DNA from: Enoplolaimus lenunculus
Lineage: Eukaryota > Nematoda > Enoplea > Enoplida > Thoracostomopsidae
DNA length: 64,000 nt
Direction of reading: 5' to 3'
Assembly: GCA_030248215.1 (NCBI GenBank)
Contig: JASANG010002294.1
Coordinates: 52,255 to 116,254 of the forward strand
Shown here piece after piece: positions 63,261-64,000 of the stretch. A program made the translations under genes and the position numbers. Within the stretch, counting starts at the first letter, position 1, and each line of letters opens with the position of its first letter. The notes below the pieces were generated by a model that did no database searches, was not told the DNA's origin, and saw only the letters and a program-made list of their open reading frames with translations.

Positions 63261-64000
63261 GACAGATTGATTAAGCCGCTTACATCAACCACTACACCAC
63301 AAACAAGCTATCCTTTGCTGTTGCACAAATGCTCAGACTGCTTTGTACACGTATAACTATACTTAATAATTGAATCATTGTCGCTCGCCTGATCTGATAC
63401 TAGAAGACTTTAATATAAATTAATATTTGCAGTTTCAAGCGGCCAATTTACAAGCATGTAATTTACAAGAAATTAACATGTAAATTGTATACCGAGGCAA
63501 ACAAATATACATAGCAATCCTCCAAGCTCCAAAAAGGTGCTTTATCCAAATATAAAGTGCTAAAGATTTAAAATATTTTTCTGGGTGTCGTTACTGTAAA
63601 ACCCAAAAATTGCAGCAAAAATACCAATCAAATTGTTAAGCAAAATAAATTTCAGAAAATATTTCGGAAAACTTCGCTAGCAGAAATCGTAACAAAAATT
63701 GTCAAGGTTGCAGACTAACCACCTGCCGCAATTCGTTATGCGAAGTTCAGTCAGTAGTTTAGCGTGAGTCAAATGTCACAGCTAAGTTCTGATTTTCAAT
63801 AATTATCAAATTACAAAATACATTGCTATTTTTGAATTTCAGCTGTCCAGTCCAGATGTCCATGCTTTTCATTTCGAAATACTCTTCATCAGCTTGCTAA
63901 TCGCAAAGATATTGGTAAAAGCACGTATTAAATCAGAAAAAATTGTAATAAATAATTCAAAGGCGTGCAAAATGAATCAAAGTTAAATCAAACAATTATA
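63261..64000. other. Right edge, no feature recognised
   Basis: AT-rich DNA with no open frame of coding character, no inverted-repeat element with two ends, and no RNA gene that I can identify. Confidence 0.4.

Overview
This is a eukaryotic, AT-rich, intron-rich and very repeat-rich window with no prokaryotic signal (no operons, ribosome-binding sites, CRISPR or rRNA). The most likely source is a nematode. The hexamer TTAGGC/GCCTAA, the canonical nematode telomere repeat, recurs in many short degenerate runs, and the main gene is a homologue of the synaptic scaffold gene syd-1. Species cannot be named from the sequence alone.

Two host genes are supported. (1) A partial plus-strand gene (three 3'-terminal exons: 2289-2579, 3428-3567, 4410-4494, ending TAA) encodes an unrecognised protein with ten cysteines; its 5' part lies outside or was not found. 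(2) A large minus-strand gene, syd-1/RhoGAP100F type, runs from about 38643 down to a TAG at 8729. Ten exons can be joined with canonical GT-AG sites and matching phases throughout (38643-37873, 28562-28478, 23456-23252, 22361-19918, 19305-18664, 17795-17226, 14769-13777, 12421-12261, 11973-11562, 8847-8729; 6402 nt, about 2133 residues). The order of parts is Gln-rich N-terminus, PDZ, very long Gln-rich linker, C2, RhoGAP, short Ser/Thr/Asn tail. The two genes converge, with 3' ends about 4.2 kb apart.

Almost everything else is repeats. Introns of syd-1 carry a 22-bp minisatellite (15.5-16.8 kb) and a 33-bp CpG-rich minisatellite (9.55-10.83 kb). Intergenic and intronic DNA is packed with short terminal-inverted-repeat elements (MITEs) of at least a dozen families, named here A to N and Q. 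Families A and B have GGCC-ended inverted repeats, 8-bp target duplications and an internal array of TTAGGC-like hexamers. C has ACGACAATTCGTCG ends; D has GCCCGTAGCC ends; E has TATTCTCAAATGTG ends; F has CAGGGTRCAACC ends; G has AGGGTTGCGCTATACTTG ends; H has TGTACC ends and very long arms; I has CACTGTAAA ends; M has piggyBac-like TTAA-CCCTTT ends and a tRNA-like core. Many are nested (A in D, B in C, J in K, F in E, M in I), which gives relative ages.

From 38.7 kb to the right end no host gene was found. This part holds a 72-bp higher-order array of telomere-like hexamers (39.1-39.5 kb), a 92-bp amplification inside an A element (50.9-51.7 kb), microsatellites (48.8-49.3 kb) and a 5'-truncated LINE reverse-transcriptase fragment (60.8-62.6 kb) lying exactly between two 315-bp direct repeats that differ at one base.
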